Notes under the pieces: generated by a model | Seen by the model: the letters and a program-made list of their open reading frames with translations, nothing else | What the model was told of the DNA's origin: nothing | Databases searched by the model: none | Source: Nephrotoma appendiculata | Lineage: Eukaryota > Arthropoda > Insecta > Diptera > Tipulidae | NCBI GenBank assembly: GCA_947310385.1 | Contig: OX371223.1 | Location: forward strand, 154,744,872-154,808,871 | Length of the DNA: 64,000 bases | Direction of reading: 5' to 3' | Part shown: in pieces, positions 50,071 to 60,379 of the stretch | How the letters are laid out: the number at the start of each line of letters is the position of its first letter | Numbering within the stretch: position 1 is the stretch's first letter | Translations under genes and position numbers: made by a program

Positions 50071-50376
50071 ATCTTTAGTTGATTAAATTTAAAAAATTTC
50101 CATTCGGATTTAACGGACACCCCCAATTAGTCCGTTAAATCGAGCGTTTACTGTATTTAAGAGAAAATTAAATCGATTCAGTTGATTTTATGGGGATTTT
50201 TCTTAATTTTTTCAATTTTAATTTTCAGAGTCACCCAAGATTGTATACGTACAGTATACAAATGTCTTAAGACTCATGAGTTAAACTGTGCCCAAAATTT
50301 ATACCAGGATCTTGGTTAAATTTTTATTGAATTCAGTGTACTTAAGTTTTTCAGTTTTTATGTGCGAAACTTGATT

Positions 50377-50760
50377 TTATGTACTTTTTTTAAATTTGGT
50401 TATGTCATTGATGTGTTCTTTGTATCTTTTTTCTCTGCACAGGTGCACCCACGTTTCTCTAGACGGCAAGTTAGGAGCCGACGTTTTTTGTGAGAAGCAT
50501 TTGCCAAAACTGTGAAGACCATACCTTTTTGGGGAGCATGCGAAAAGGCTGGGTCTACAGACAAATGACTTTGTAGAAGTTGCATGGACGAAGAGGAGGT
50601 AAACAGATAACTTCCTATGCTCGTGTTCGGCACTATCATACAGAAGGCATTGGTATATGAGCATGTACAGTATGGCCACCCTTTCAGACCTCGCTGACTG
50701 TGGAGTGCGAGATATGTTGTGCGGAAGCAACCACTCCAACCTAACCTAATCTAACTTTGG
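50377..50760. other. GC-richer segment, unrecognised open frames
   Basis: A 120-residue open frame runs on the minus strand (50377-50739). On the + strand a segment after a good acceptor-like tract (cttttttctctgcacag ending at 50441) reads CTHVSLDGKLGADVFCEK before a stop. Neither matches a family I know. Near 50735 the words cctaacctaatctaac resemble insect telomeric TTAGG units, but only two or three are present. The segment lies between the pogo-like element and the right outer inverted repeat and is probably an internal part of a mobile element. Confidence 0.3.
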
Positions 50761-50799
50761 CCTTAGTAAAACACACATATATAGTGGATGAATGTTTTT

Positions 50800-51070
50800 T
50801 TCGGTCTAGAAATGTTCGGCAAAGTTGTTTATCTTGACTTGCGCAATAACTTAGCTGAAGAAAGCATAACGAAAATCTTAATGGTTCAAGTGCTACCAAC
50901 GTGAAAATGAGTGTATATTTTGTCTAATTTTTGACTCAGAGCCAAAACATGTTGAAAGCGATATCTCAAAAATGGGGACTAACTTTGAAATGGGACGAGC
51001 TCCATTGAATTCAGCGTATTTGAACTAGGTTTACCTCCTGGGTGCGCCCAGCCTATCACTTTTTTCAACT
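50800..51070 (-). repeat. Right arm of outer inverted repeat
   Basis: Reverse-complement partner of 47735-47950, a little longer because of an insertion in the middle. The arms bracket a unit of about 3.3 kb. If the nested pogo-like element (2.06 kb) is removed, the host structure would be about 1.3 kb. Confidence 0.75.
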
Positions 51071-51524
51071 AGCACAGTGTAATCGATCAAAGAAAACAAA
51101 TTTACTCTTATCATTTAAAAAAAAAAAAAATTAACCTCAAATTATTGAAGTTGGTAGATTTTTGATTTTCTAACGATCGAATAGATTTTTGAGAACATTT
51201 AGAACAATTTTAAATGTCCAGTTTGAATTTTAAAATTTTGATCTTAGCTTTTTCATTAAACACATATAATTTTGAAGCAAGCCATGGAAAGTCCTTGACA
51301 AATATATGAGAAAAAAAACAAAACGAAATTATCAAAATCATTCTTCAAAATTATCAAAGCTCTTCATGGTGGATAGAAACTTTCCATCCCGATAAATAAC
51401 TCTATTTAATAAGAGATGGTGTACAATACGGTTGTGAAATTTGACCCACCATAAATCCCGTGTTTATTAAAAATTCAATAAGAAATTTTTAATACATAAC
51501 ATGTATGTATTAGTGATTACACTG

Positions 51525-51825
51525 TGTTAAGTCGGGTTGTAATTCCTAACTTAGCTTCGTAGTGACTTGTTATTATCTTACCACTGGTGAGGGATAATAA
51601 CAGTCTGAAGTGTATTTAACTACTTAACTTTTATTAATTTTGCTTTGGTTTATATACAAATTTTATAATATTGATAACAGCAACAAAATATAATTGCTTA
51701 CATTATAGTTTACTTAATTTTAATATAAATTTATAGTTCGTATATTGAACTTTATAGTTGCTGATTCGATACATAAGAATTATTGACACACCGTCAAGAA
51801 TGATTTGTAATATATTTGGCGTATA
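51525..51825 (-). repeat. BEL/Pao 3' LTR
   Basis: 301 bases from tgttaagtcggg to ttggcgtata on the + strand, identical to 59757-60057 except G at 51740 where the other has A. On the element strand it ends CTTAACA, but the other end is TATACGCC rather than TG, so one LTR terminus is non-canonical. Confidence 0.95.
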
Positions 51826-53630
51826 GGCATTAGTTGAAATGAACCGACGTGGCAATGGACGTGGACGAACTCTTTCACTAGATGATTGTGGTTTTAAAGA
51901 TGTTACGGCTTTATGACAGCAAATCCATGCAATGATGAATCCTATAAAAGCAATGATGATCCCATATAGAACAATGTAGTGGTGAACATCATGGATATTG
52001 AATTGTTGATCTTTATCATGTATTGAAGTCCTCAGGTGCCGTGGGTAATATTAGTTGACAGTTGATTTAAATCCATGAGTATGTCACTGAATTCGTTAAT
52101 TTGTGTAGAAATTCTATTTGTAGAGTTCGGGTACGTTACAGTCTCTGCTTGCATGAGAAGGCTGCTGAGATTTATCGTTGGCTGATAGAATACTGCTACC
52201 TTTGTATTAAAGTTTTGCATGGAATGTATAATTGTTGTTCCATCAGTAATTGTGTAGGCCTTGTACATCGTTATAGCTCCTGTTCCTCTTATAGTTGTGG
52301 TCGTTACTTCCTTGTTGCAAATAATATTTATCTTATGATCCTTTTCAGATATAAAAATCCATGTACCTGGATCGTGTGTGGGAATCCACATATTTCGCTG
52401 TGTTATGAATCGAATCTCGCAATTGTCTGTATTTGTTTCTCTGTCCATGACCAAATTAATCTCACATGGTGTTGGTTCCCTTTGCGTGCTCTGAATCACG
52501 TTGTGGATCATACATATATATTCAGTGCTCTTTATGGTCTTGCAGGCCGAAAGTTCGTCTTCTGATATTGCGTAGTAAGATTCTCTATTTAAGCTTATCA
52601 AAAACAATTCACTTGATGGGTTTATGTACGCAAACATGTTTTTGTGTCTGGTTGGAATAGCGATTGGTTTGATGATTTGATATACCTTGTTGGTCAGTAA
52701 AGGCATTTTTAGTTCAAAAATTAATACGTTGTTTGCTTGTCCAACCTTAGCTGTCATCATTTGGTACAATGTTATCATACTGTTTTCTCCATATATGGTA
52801 GCATCGGCTGGGATCATTTCGTGTAATTTCTGCAGTTCCATCGTAAGTTGATCTGGTTTGAGAATGAAAGTATTTATTTTGCTATGATGGATATCGGTAA
52901 TGACATCGATTAGTTGTTGTTGTGTTGATGTGAAGGTTGTCATTTCTATTGATAAATGTATCCATAGCGCTATAAATTTTTGTATTGCTAGGTTCTCATT
53001 CTCATTTCGCTGTACTAAATTGAGGATTGACATTGTTTGTTTATCTAGTTCGTGTAGATGATTATTGACTGCTATCCAATCCTTTTTTATAATATTCACT
53101 GTTGATTCAGTGATTGTAATTTGTTCTTTCAGTAATTTAAGTTACTGTTCTTCATTATTTTTTATTGAATTTATTTCATTATCGTATCGTTGGGCATCGT
53201 CTTAGTCAAGGATCCCAAATAGTTGGTTGGTAAGTGTGCCAACTACATTCACTAAACCTCTTTTTATCTGACTAGATTTATATATAGGTTGGAATATTTT
53301 GTTACTGTGATTTATGTTGATCATTTGTTGTTTTAGTTGTATGATCGCGGTTCTACACACTTGCCTTAGTTGTAACCACCCATTATCTTCTTGGCAGAAG
53401 TTGTCCATTCTTTCGATCGCTGCGTTATATCCTTGTGCTTCTATTAACATTGTTGATAGATTGAAATATGATACAATCGTCCATTGTTGATGCGACAACT
53501 GAGCTGTACCAATATTTTCAAAATATATCCTGGTTGTGGTGTTTAGAGTGGTGATATCAAATTTAGAGTTGTTGGTTATCGCTGAGCATACCCCAAGTAA
53601 GCTTATTAATGGAATCATAGTATAAAGCAT
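51708..53630 (-). pseudogene. env: Envelope glycoprotein gene of the BEL/Pao element (baculovirus-F / errantivirus type), broken
   Basis: The product would be a membrane fusion glycoprotein for cell-to-cell transfer. Seen from its N-terminus: a hydrophobic signal-like segment (MLYTMIPLISLLG, from 53630); an ectodomain with N-glycosylation-like sites; a cleavage-like KR at about 53259 followed by GLVNVVGTLTNQLFGILD (to 53205), which fits the fusion peptide of baculovirus F and gypsy-type Env; a long Cys-containing ectodomain (to 52035); and, in another frame at 51915-51980, one hydrophobic anchor ending in ICCHK with a short tail that runs into the LTR. Breaks: stops at 53202-53204 and 53142-53144 and a frame change near 52032. 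The fourth residue before the cut is Gln, not the Arg expected for furin. The copy cannot make a full protein. Confidence 0.85.
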
Positions 53631-56341
53631 TAATCGAGATTGATAACATAGTCGAATTTTCCTTCTTTTTATTTGAGGTTGATGAATCGGTTTGATGTTT
53701 CTTGCACCCTTCTTTACATCCTCTGCTATTTGACCATGCATCCAAAGTCTTGGTGGTTTTTTCTCTTCACGTGAGAGTTCTTCAGGTGATTTGCGCTTCC
53801 TGGATTTAGAGTTATTAATAACCATGGTTGACAATGCTGTAGTTGTTTGAGTAGCCGAATTCCCACATTGCTCTTTGATGCTATCATCGATAGGAAGAGG
53901 CGCCAATTTTGTTATTGGTCTTTTTATAAGAGCCTTTCCGGGTCCGCGAAGTGTTGCCACCCGAACAATTCCGTCTTCTCCTGGATGAACTTCTGTAATC
54001 CGTCCAGTTACCCATCTTGATGGTGGAATGTTGTTATCTCGAACAAGAACTAATTGTCCGATCCTTAAATTAGGTGTACTTGTGGTCCATTTTGCTCGTT
54101 GTTATAATTGATGCAAATAGTCGTGTGACCATCTCTTCCAGAAGTCTTCCTTCATTTTTTGGATTAATTTCCATCTGGTTAACAAATTCATATTTTCCTC
54201 TGAAATGCTTTCTTTTGATTGTGTTGAGAGAGATTCTCCAATTAGGAAATGACCGGGAGTTAAGAATGTAGGATCAGTTGGATCATTGGTCATTGGTGAT
54301 ATAGGTCTTGAATTAAGACAGGCCTCTATTTGACATGTTACGATTGTTAGTTCTTCAAACGTCAATGTTGCTTCCCCTATCACTCGTTTCAGGTGATATT
54401 TTACAAATTTTACAGCTGCTTCCCATAAGCCACCGAAATGTGGTGCTCCTGGAGGGATGAAATGCCATTTCGTGCCTTGGTCGGCGGTAGAAATAATAAT
54501 ATTGGAAGCTGTTTCTTCTATTGTTTTCAAAGTTTTTAATTCCATTGCCTTGCTAGCACCCACAAAATTAGTGCCGTTATCGCAAAAAATATCTGTGCAT
54601 ATTCCTCTCCGTGAAATGAAGCGTTTGTATGCCGATATGAACGCGTCGGTTGTTAGATCGCTGACCACTTCAATGTGCACAGCCTTGGTTGACATACACA
54701 CAAAAATTGCAAGGTATCCTTTATAAGATTTATTTCCTCTACCTTTTGATATACTCTGACGCTGAATGGCCCAGCATAATCCACTCCTGTTTTTAGGAAT
54801 GGTCTGGTGGGAGTTATTCTGGCTTCTGGTAAATTGGCCATTAGTTGGTTTTTTATAGTTTTGCTGAAACGATGACATCTTAAACATTTAGATATTTGTT
54901 GTCTGACAAGATTTCTGCCATTAATAATCCAATATTTTGTTCGAATATGTGCTAATGTTAATTGGGTACCGCCATGCATTGTTGTTTTGTGGCCCTCTTG
55001 GATTATCAAGTTTTCTATTGGATGTGATTGCGGTAGAATGATAGAATGCTTCTCATCATAAGACCAGGCTGTTGAATTGTGTAGTCTGTCCCCAACTCTT
55101 AATAGTTCATCTTTTAAGAATGGAGACAATGGTAACAATTTGCTTTTAATGTTAAGTGGTTTGTTCCTTTTTAAATTGTATATTTCACATTTATATTGTT
55201 CTAGTTGAGCATTCTTAATTAAATGATGCAAAGCTTCTTGCATTTCGGTTGGTGAAATTATGTTGGTTGATTCGTATTTTACTAATTTCAACTTATTAAT
55301 GAAGCGTTTACAATACGACACTATTCGCTGAATCTTTTTTAAATTTGAGTGTCCTAAAAAGAGATCACTAGAGGGGTCATTTTCTTTGACAGGCGTTGTT
55401 ATTGCAGCTACTGTTGCTGCGAGTACCCTTTGATCTGGAACGTCTTCAGTTTGTACTTCCGAATTAGTAGTTGGCTATATATTTCGATCGTTTGTAAGCC
55501 ATTCTGGCCCGTTCCACCATAATTCATGATTAATGAGATGTTCGGCTTCTACCCCTCTTGAGGCGCAGTCCGCGGGATTTTCAGGTGATTTAACATAGTT
55601 CCAGGCTATTGGATTTGTCAAACTATGAATTTCGGATACTCTGTTCGCCACAAATGTTTTAAATCGATGTGGTTCTGATTTGATCCATGCGAGTACAACT
55701 TGTGAATCCGTAAACGCATATGTATTTATTTTGGCTATCCGTAGGCTTTTAATTACCTTTGCCAATAGCCTAGACAACAATAATGCACCACACAATTCTA
55801 ATCTAGGAATTGTTAGTTTGGACTTTATTGGTGCGACTTTAGTTTTTGAGATAAGTGAATAAGGGTGTCCCTTACTTTCGTTATTGTTGCTTTGGAGGCA
55901 ATATATTACAGCGGCATAAGCATTTTCTGACGCATCACAAAAGCCAAACAGTGTTACCGGTGAATTGGCAGTTGTTTCCATCCATCTTTGCACCTTTATT
56001 TTTTCTAGCGCACGTAACGAGCTTTTATAGTTTTTCCATTTTGTTGCTATGTTTTCTGGTACTGGTTTGTCACATTCTAGTCCTGTTAACCATAGTTTTT
56101 GCAGTAGTATTTTTGCTACGATGATGGTTGGTGATAACCAACCGAGTGGATCAAATAATTGTGATACTTCAGATAACAGGCTCCTTTTCGTGACGACATC
56201 CGATCTATTTGTTCTTATATTTATTTTAAATTCAAATGTGTCGGTTTTAGGGTTCCATGAAATTCCCAGAGTTTTTATAGTTTCGTCTAATTTTATATCT
56301 ATTTTGTTTATTGCTCGTGATTCATGTGGAATTTGTTCCAA
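53630..56341 (-). pseudogene. pol: BEL/Pao pol, C-terminal half: RNase H and integrase
   Basis: This continues the RT frame after a stop at 56363-56365. Early residues include LFDPLGWLSPTIIVAKILLQ, typical of the BEL connection (peptidase A17 annotation). RNase H acidic residues are seen in FCDASENAYAAV, IPRLELCGALLLSRL and FTDSQVVLAWI. A stop at 55475-55477 precedes the integrase. Integrase has an HHCC zinc finger (HGGTQLTLAHIR...CLRCHR) and the DDE core in GVDYAGPF, FCDNGTNFVGA and HFGGLWEAAVK. A two-base frame change lies near 54750, inside the core. A stop follows at 54102-54104. The DUF5641-like tail has GRITEVHPGEDGIVRV and RPITKLAPLP (about 53890-54020). The frame then runs without a stop into the envelope region. 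Confidence 0.9.
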
Positions 56342-56362
56342 TAGATCCTGACAGTTACTTGC

Positions 56363-58880
56363 CTATTTTCGAAGTTGAAATCCTCCTTTCCCTAGTATTT
56401 TCGTTAATTGTTGTTGTCGTCGTTGTGCTTCTTGTGCTTCTTCTAGAGAATCACTACCTGTTAAAATGTCATCTACATAGCAGTCTTCTAAAATAATATT
56501 AGCTGCTATGGGAAATTCGTCTTTTTCATCATTCGCTAACTGTTGCAAGGTGCGAATGGCTATATAAGGACCATAAGGAGCACTAGCGGTTCCGAATGAT
56601 ACTGTTGTTAATTGGTATTCTCTGATCTGCTCATTTTCATTTTCTCTCCATAGTATTTTTTGATACTTTTGATCGTCTTCGTGTACGAGGATTTGGCGGT
56701 ACATTTCCTCAATGTCTGCTGTGAAAATGACCTTATGTTTCCTCCATCTCAGCAGGAGTGATATCAGCTCTTCTTGTAAAGTTGGTCCGATTAATTGTTG
56801 ATCATTGAAGCTCTTGTTGTTGCTCGTTTTTGCGGATGCGTCAAACACAACGCGTAGTCTTGTAGTCGTGCTACTTTCTTTAATCACCGCGTGATGAGGT
56901 ATAAAGTATTCTTCTGTTGTCGATGTTTTTACTTTAGCTTCCTTATTGCAGAGTTTCATGTGACCTAACTCTATATACTCCTTTATATATTTTTTATAGT
57001 CACTTGCGAATGATGGTGACCCTGCAAATTTTCTTTCTAACTGTAGAAATCTGGCTAATGCCCTATTCTTTGATGTTCCGATCATTGGTGGGTTTGTTTT
57101 GAATGGAATGCGCACTATATATCTCCCATTGATGTCTCGCTGGTGATTTTTATTGTAATGTTCCTGGCATTGTTGTTCTTCGTCAGTTAGTGCTCTCCCA
57201 TTTTGTATTTCTTCAATCTCCCAAAATTTCCGTAATCTGTTTTCCAATTCTGTTTGAGTTATCATGCTCTGAATGGCTGTTGACCTTCCATGATGAAGTG
57301 GCCCAAATATTATCCATCCTAGTTCTGTTTTTTGTGCAACTGGATCTTTTTTTGCACCTTTTACTATATCGTTCATTACTATGGCTGGATAATAGTCTGC
57401 ACCAAGTAATATGTCGATTTTGTTTGGCATATTATAATTTGGATCTGCCCATAATAGATTATTGATATGAGGCCAGTTCCAGGCGTCAAAGCTGTACTCC
57501 GGCAGATTTCCTACTAATTTATCAACAACCAATGCACTCATTTGCATTTTGAACTTTGAGGAGAATCTAGGCTCAATATGGAACGTTAGTTGTTGATCTG
57601 ATATACCTGCTTTAATTCCTTTTATTCCCTTTACTTCAACGTGTGTTCTTTTACTTTGTATGTTTAGTTTCTTGGCAGCCTCGTGAGTTATGAAGGATGC
57701 TTGAGAGCCGGGATCAATGAGTACTCTTAATAATTCTGGATGACGGCCATTTGTCATAACTTTTACTAATGCTGTGCTTAAAAGTACATGCGATTCTGTT
57801 GTTGTACTGTTGAACATATGTGTTCCGATCGTTGGTTTTACCGGTTCTGTGGTTGGGTGATGAGGTGCAGGAGTTGTTGTTTGCTGGTATTCACTGGTAT
57901 TTTTAGAGGGACCTTCTCTTGTGTGAAGCAGAGTGTGGTGACTGCCTTTGCACACCAAACATTTTGCTTCTGATCGACAAGTTCGGGAGAGATTATGATC
58001 ACCCAGACATATTCTGCAAAGGTTTTTTATACTGCATATCTTGTTGCGCTCCAAAGTTGACATTTGTAGGAACGATCTGCATTGTTCAATTTTATGTAAT
58101 CCATTACAATTAACGCATTTATGTACATTTGTTGTTACCATTGTTAATGCCTTGGGCGGTTGAAATCTTGAAGTTGTTTGGTATCGGTTACCGGTTGTTA
58201 TTGGTTGGCGAGTACCTTTATTACTTATTGTTTCTAGAGATTGAAACCGTTTTTCTAAGAATTCCAAAAATTTATTTAAATGTTGACCCATTCTTGGGTC
58301 ATCTAATGTTGTTTCGTAGATTCTGATTGTCTCATTATCTAATTTTTTTTGTAGTATATGAGTGATCAGAGCATCGAACTTATCCTCCTCTTTGATAATG
58401 TTGTTGATATTGTGGATTGCTTCCTTTGTGGTATCATGCATTATTCTGATACCTGAAGCACTCTCTGTTGTTATATTAGGCTGATTAATCAGCTGGTTGA
58501 AATACGTTGTTGACAAAATTCTTTCATTGTTGTATCTTTTTTTTATTATTTCGTACGCCACTCTATAGTTGTCTGCTGTTGACTCCAGATGGTTTATTAG
58601 TTTAGCAGCTGAACCCTCTAGATGATTCTTCAAATAGTTGATCTTGTGGGTTTCGGTAAGCTTATCGTTGTTGTGTACTAATTTTTCAAATGTGTCTGCA
58701 AATCCTTTCCATTTCGTGTATTCCCCGTAAAAAACTGGAATTTCGATTTTCGGCAATCGTACATCAAACTTGTTGTTGTTTGTTAGTTGGCTGTCAATTT
58801 CCGTGATAATTTTGGTGACAATATCATCATGTTCGTTTTTGATGGTATCGTAATATCCGTCCGTGAAATATTTTAAATTA
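56363..58880 (-). pseudogene. pol: BEL/Pao gag C-terminal part, protease and reverse transcriptase
   Basis: A 797-codon open frame (56363-58756) extends in frame upstream to about 58890. The N-terminal part with LPKIEIPVFYGEYTKW is the DUF1759-type capsid of BEL elements. Cys/His knuckles follow at about residues 213-275 (CVNCNGLHKIEQC, CRICLGDHNLSRTC, CLVCKGSHH). The protease motif near residue 347 reads LIDPGSQASFI, where families have D-S-G or D-T-G, so the catalytic triplet is altered to DPG. RT motifs include VVFDASAKT, FTADIEEMYRQI, VSFGTASAPYGP and the catalytic CYVDDILTGSDS (56468-56473 encode the two Asp). The frame ends at a TAG (56363-56365) directly after GGFQLRK, where RT normally continues with Trp. 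Confidence 0.9.
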
Positions 58881-59616
58881 CTTTCCTCTTCTTCTGTGGC
58901 CTTTTTTCATTTAGATCCATGATTTTTTCTATCATGCGTTCTATTCGTTTCATTAACAGTTGTAGCGCTTGTCTTGAAACTTTTTGTAGTAATGAGTCTT
59001 TCGCTGTATTTATTTCTTTATACATCGATCTCATTTTAACGCTTTGTAGCTTCACCATGTGATCGAGTTCTATTCGATCGTTGTTATTCGGTTCTAAAGA
59101 TTCTTCGTTGTCCGAATTCGAAAATGGAAATTTTGTTTTTAAAGTATTATCACCCGATGTGGTTGCTATCGGTGTGAGTGGTGTCTTTTGGTTCAGCTTA
59201 CCTCGCATTTCATCGATTAGGGTGTCGTAAATACCCGATATCTTTTTTCGCTCGTTGAAATACGGGTGATTTTCTTCTAATGCTGAAATCTCTCTTCTTA
59301 TTATTTCATCGGTGTCTACATATTTTTTATAGAGTTCCTTTAATGTTGCTATTTTGGACTCTAAATATGCTTTTGTTTTCCTGCCTGACCCGTCTTTCTT
59401 GTAGTTCCTGTTGAGCTGAACTATTTTGTCGCCTGTGATTTCCTGATCCTGCAAACGACTTTCCATCTTTGTCGATACTTTTGTTGCTCGTTGGTTTCTG
59501 GCTTCGACTGATGTACTGACTATGGCTGGTTGAACTGGTGCCGGTTGTTGATTGGCTTGAATTATCCGTTGCCTGTTGTCCGTTGGCTTGGATTCCCGAT
59601 GTATTGTCTGCACCAC
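58873..59616 (-). pseudogene. gag: BEL/Pao gag N-terminal part
   Basis: A 247-residue frame rich in Lys, Glu and Gln with predicted coiled segments, as found at the N-terminus of BEL Gag. There is no ATG at its beginning. The upstream stop lies just before the first codons, and the first internal Met is about residue 51, so the original start is probably lost. It ends with a basic stretch (RPQKKRKV) at a stop at 58873. The downstream gag-pol frame is -1 relative to it, and the two overlap at a run of six A on the coding strand (near 58905). A one-base slip or indel in that run is the simplest explanation. Confidence 0.7.
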
Positions 59617-59741
59617 CTGTTGTTGTGATGGTTACAGTTTCGATGCTTGTTGGTTATTAGCTCGAACTTTTGACCAATGTTATCTTAATAATGATAATCT
59701 TATTGGTCTATGTTTTTGATTAGCCGCCAGTTGTTTTTGGA

Positions 59742-59755
59742 GGCTCGAAGGACCA
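59742..59755 (-). other. Primer binding site, tRNA-Tyr type
   Basis: The + strand reads ggctcgaaggacca one base before the 5' LTR. This is identical to the 3' end of eukaryotic tRNA-Tyr including the added CCA, so on the element strand it is the complementary primer site for minus-strand DNA synthesis. It fixes the orientation of the element. Confidence 0.85.
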
Positions 59756-59756
59756 A

Positions 59757-60057
59757 TGTTAAGTCGGGTTGTAATTCCTAACTTAGCTTCGTAGTGACTT
59801 GTTATTATCTTACCACTGGTGAGGGATAATAACAGTCTGAAGTGTATTTAACTACTTAACTTTTATTAATTTTGCTTTGGTTTATATACAAATTTTATAA
59901 TATTGATAACAGCAACAAAATATAATTGCTTACATTATAGTTTACTTAATTTTAATATAAATTTATAGTTCATATATTGAACTTTATAGTTGCTGATTCG
60001 ATACATAAGAATTATTGACACACCGTCAAGAATGATTTGTAATATATTTGGCGTATA
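59757..60057 (-). repeat. BEL/Pao 5' LTR
   Basis: 301 bases, one mismatch to the 3' LTR. It would carry the promoter and polyadenylation signals. On the element strand the words TTATAAAATTTGTATATAAA around the middle could serve as a TATA-like core, but this is not proven. Confidence 0.95.
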
Positions 60058-60379
60058 TGCGATTTAAGTGCATTAACCTCTTTGTATACTTAGTATACTT
60101 ATTTATGCTGATGACATATTTGTGTCGCTAATGTTATGTGCTTGAACACACTGTTTAACCAAAATTTTGCAGAAATAACTATATTATAATGGAAAGAGAC
60201 GAAAATATGCGCCATATTTTTTCATATTGGATTTATTTAGCAAAGGCGGCAGCAATTGAAATATTTGAATAAAACTAAACAAAAATCATATTAAACCTAA
60301 ATGTTAAATTCTTTTGAATTCATAACAGAAGTTCAGTTGCTTTAGTGGATCTAATTGACATAAATAATATAAAAAATAA

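Larger units (their letters stand above)
48094..50153. mobile_element. Pogo-like non-autonomous DNA transposon carrying a minisatellite
   Basis: The 2060-bp element starts cagtaaacgctcgattt at 48094 and ends with its exact reverse complement at 50153, with TIRs of about 24 bp. TA is found on both sides (48092-48093 and 50154-50155), the target duplication of Tc1/mariner/pogo elements. Ends starting CAGT favour the pogo/Tigger/Jerky group. Directly inside the left end the word cgatttaacggac is repeated four times. The right end carries one extra copy facing the terminal one, giving a hairpin. The interior has a short forward arm and a long reverse arm of the same 108-bp unit, separated by a spacer. 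No transposase is encoded, so mobility would need one from elsewhere. Confidence 0.8.
51525..60057 (-). mobile_element. BEL/Pao LTR retroelement with env gene, full length but broken
   Basis: The 8.5-kb element lies on the minus strand between two 301-bp LTRs (59757-60057 is 5', 51525-51825 is 3') that differ at one base (51740 versus 59972). Order on its own strand is PBS, gag with a coiled N-terminal part and a DUF1759-like capsid, zinc knuckles, aspartic protease, RT with YVDD, RNase H, peptidase-A17-type segment, integrase with HHCC and DDE, a DUF5641-like tail, and then env in the same frame as the integrase tail. The coding region carries at least five in-frame stops and three frame changes. 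The domain set and order identify BEL/Pao (Belpaoviridae, genus Semotivirus). A target-site duplication is not evident. Roo-like members of the family are also known to encode env-like proteins. Confidence 0.95.

Noticed and set aside
50425..50445. A strong acceptor-like tract followed by gtgcac
   Set aside because: The donor half is poor and the sequence lies inside a mobile structure. No exon is recognisable after it.
50728..50757. Telomere-like cctaacctaa words (also near 4317 and 44243)
   Set aside because: Only two or three units at each place. Too short to call an interstitial telomeric array.
52101..58326. Several + strand open frames of 60-154 codons across the BEL element
   Set aside because: They are opposite-strand shadows of gag, pol and env and carry no domains.
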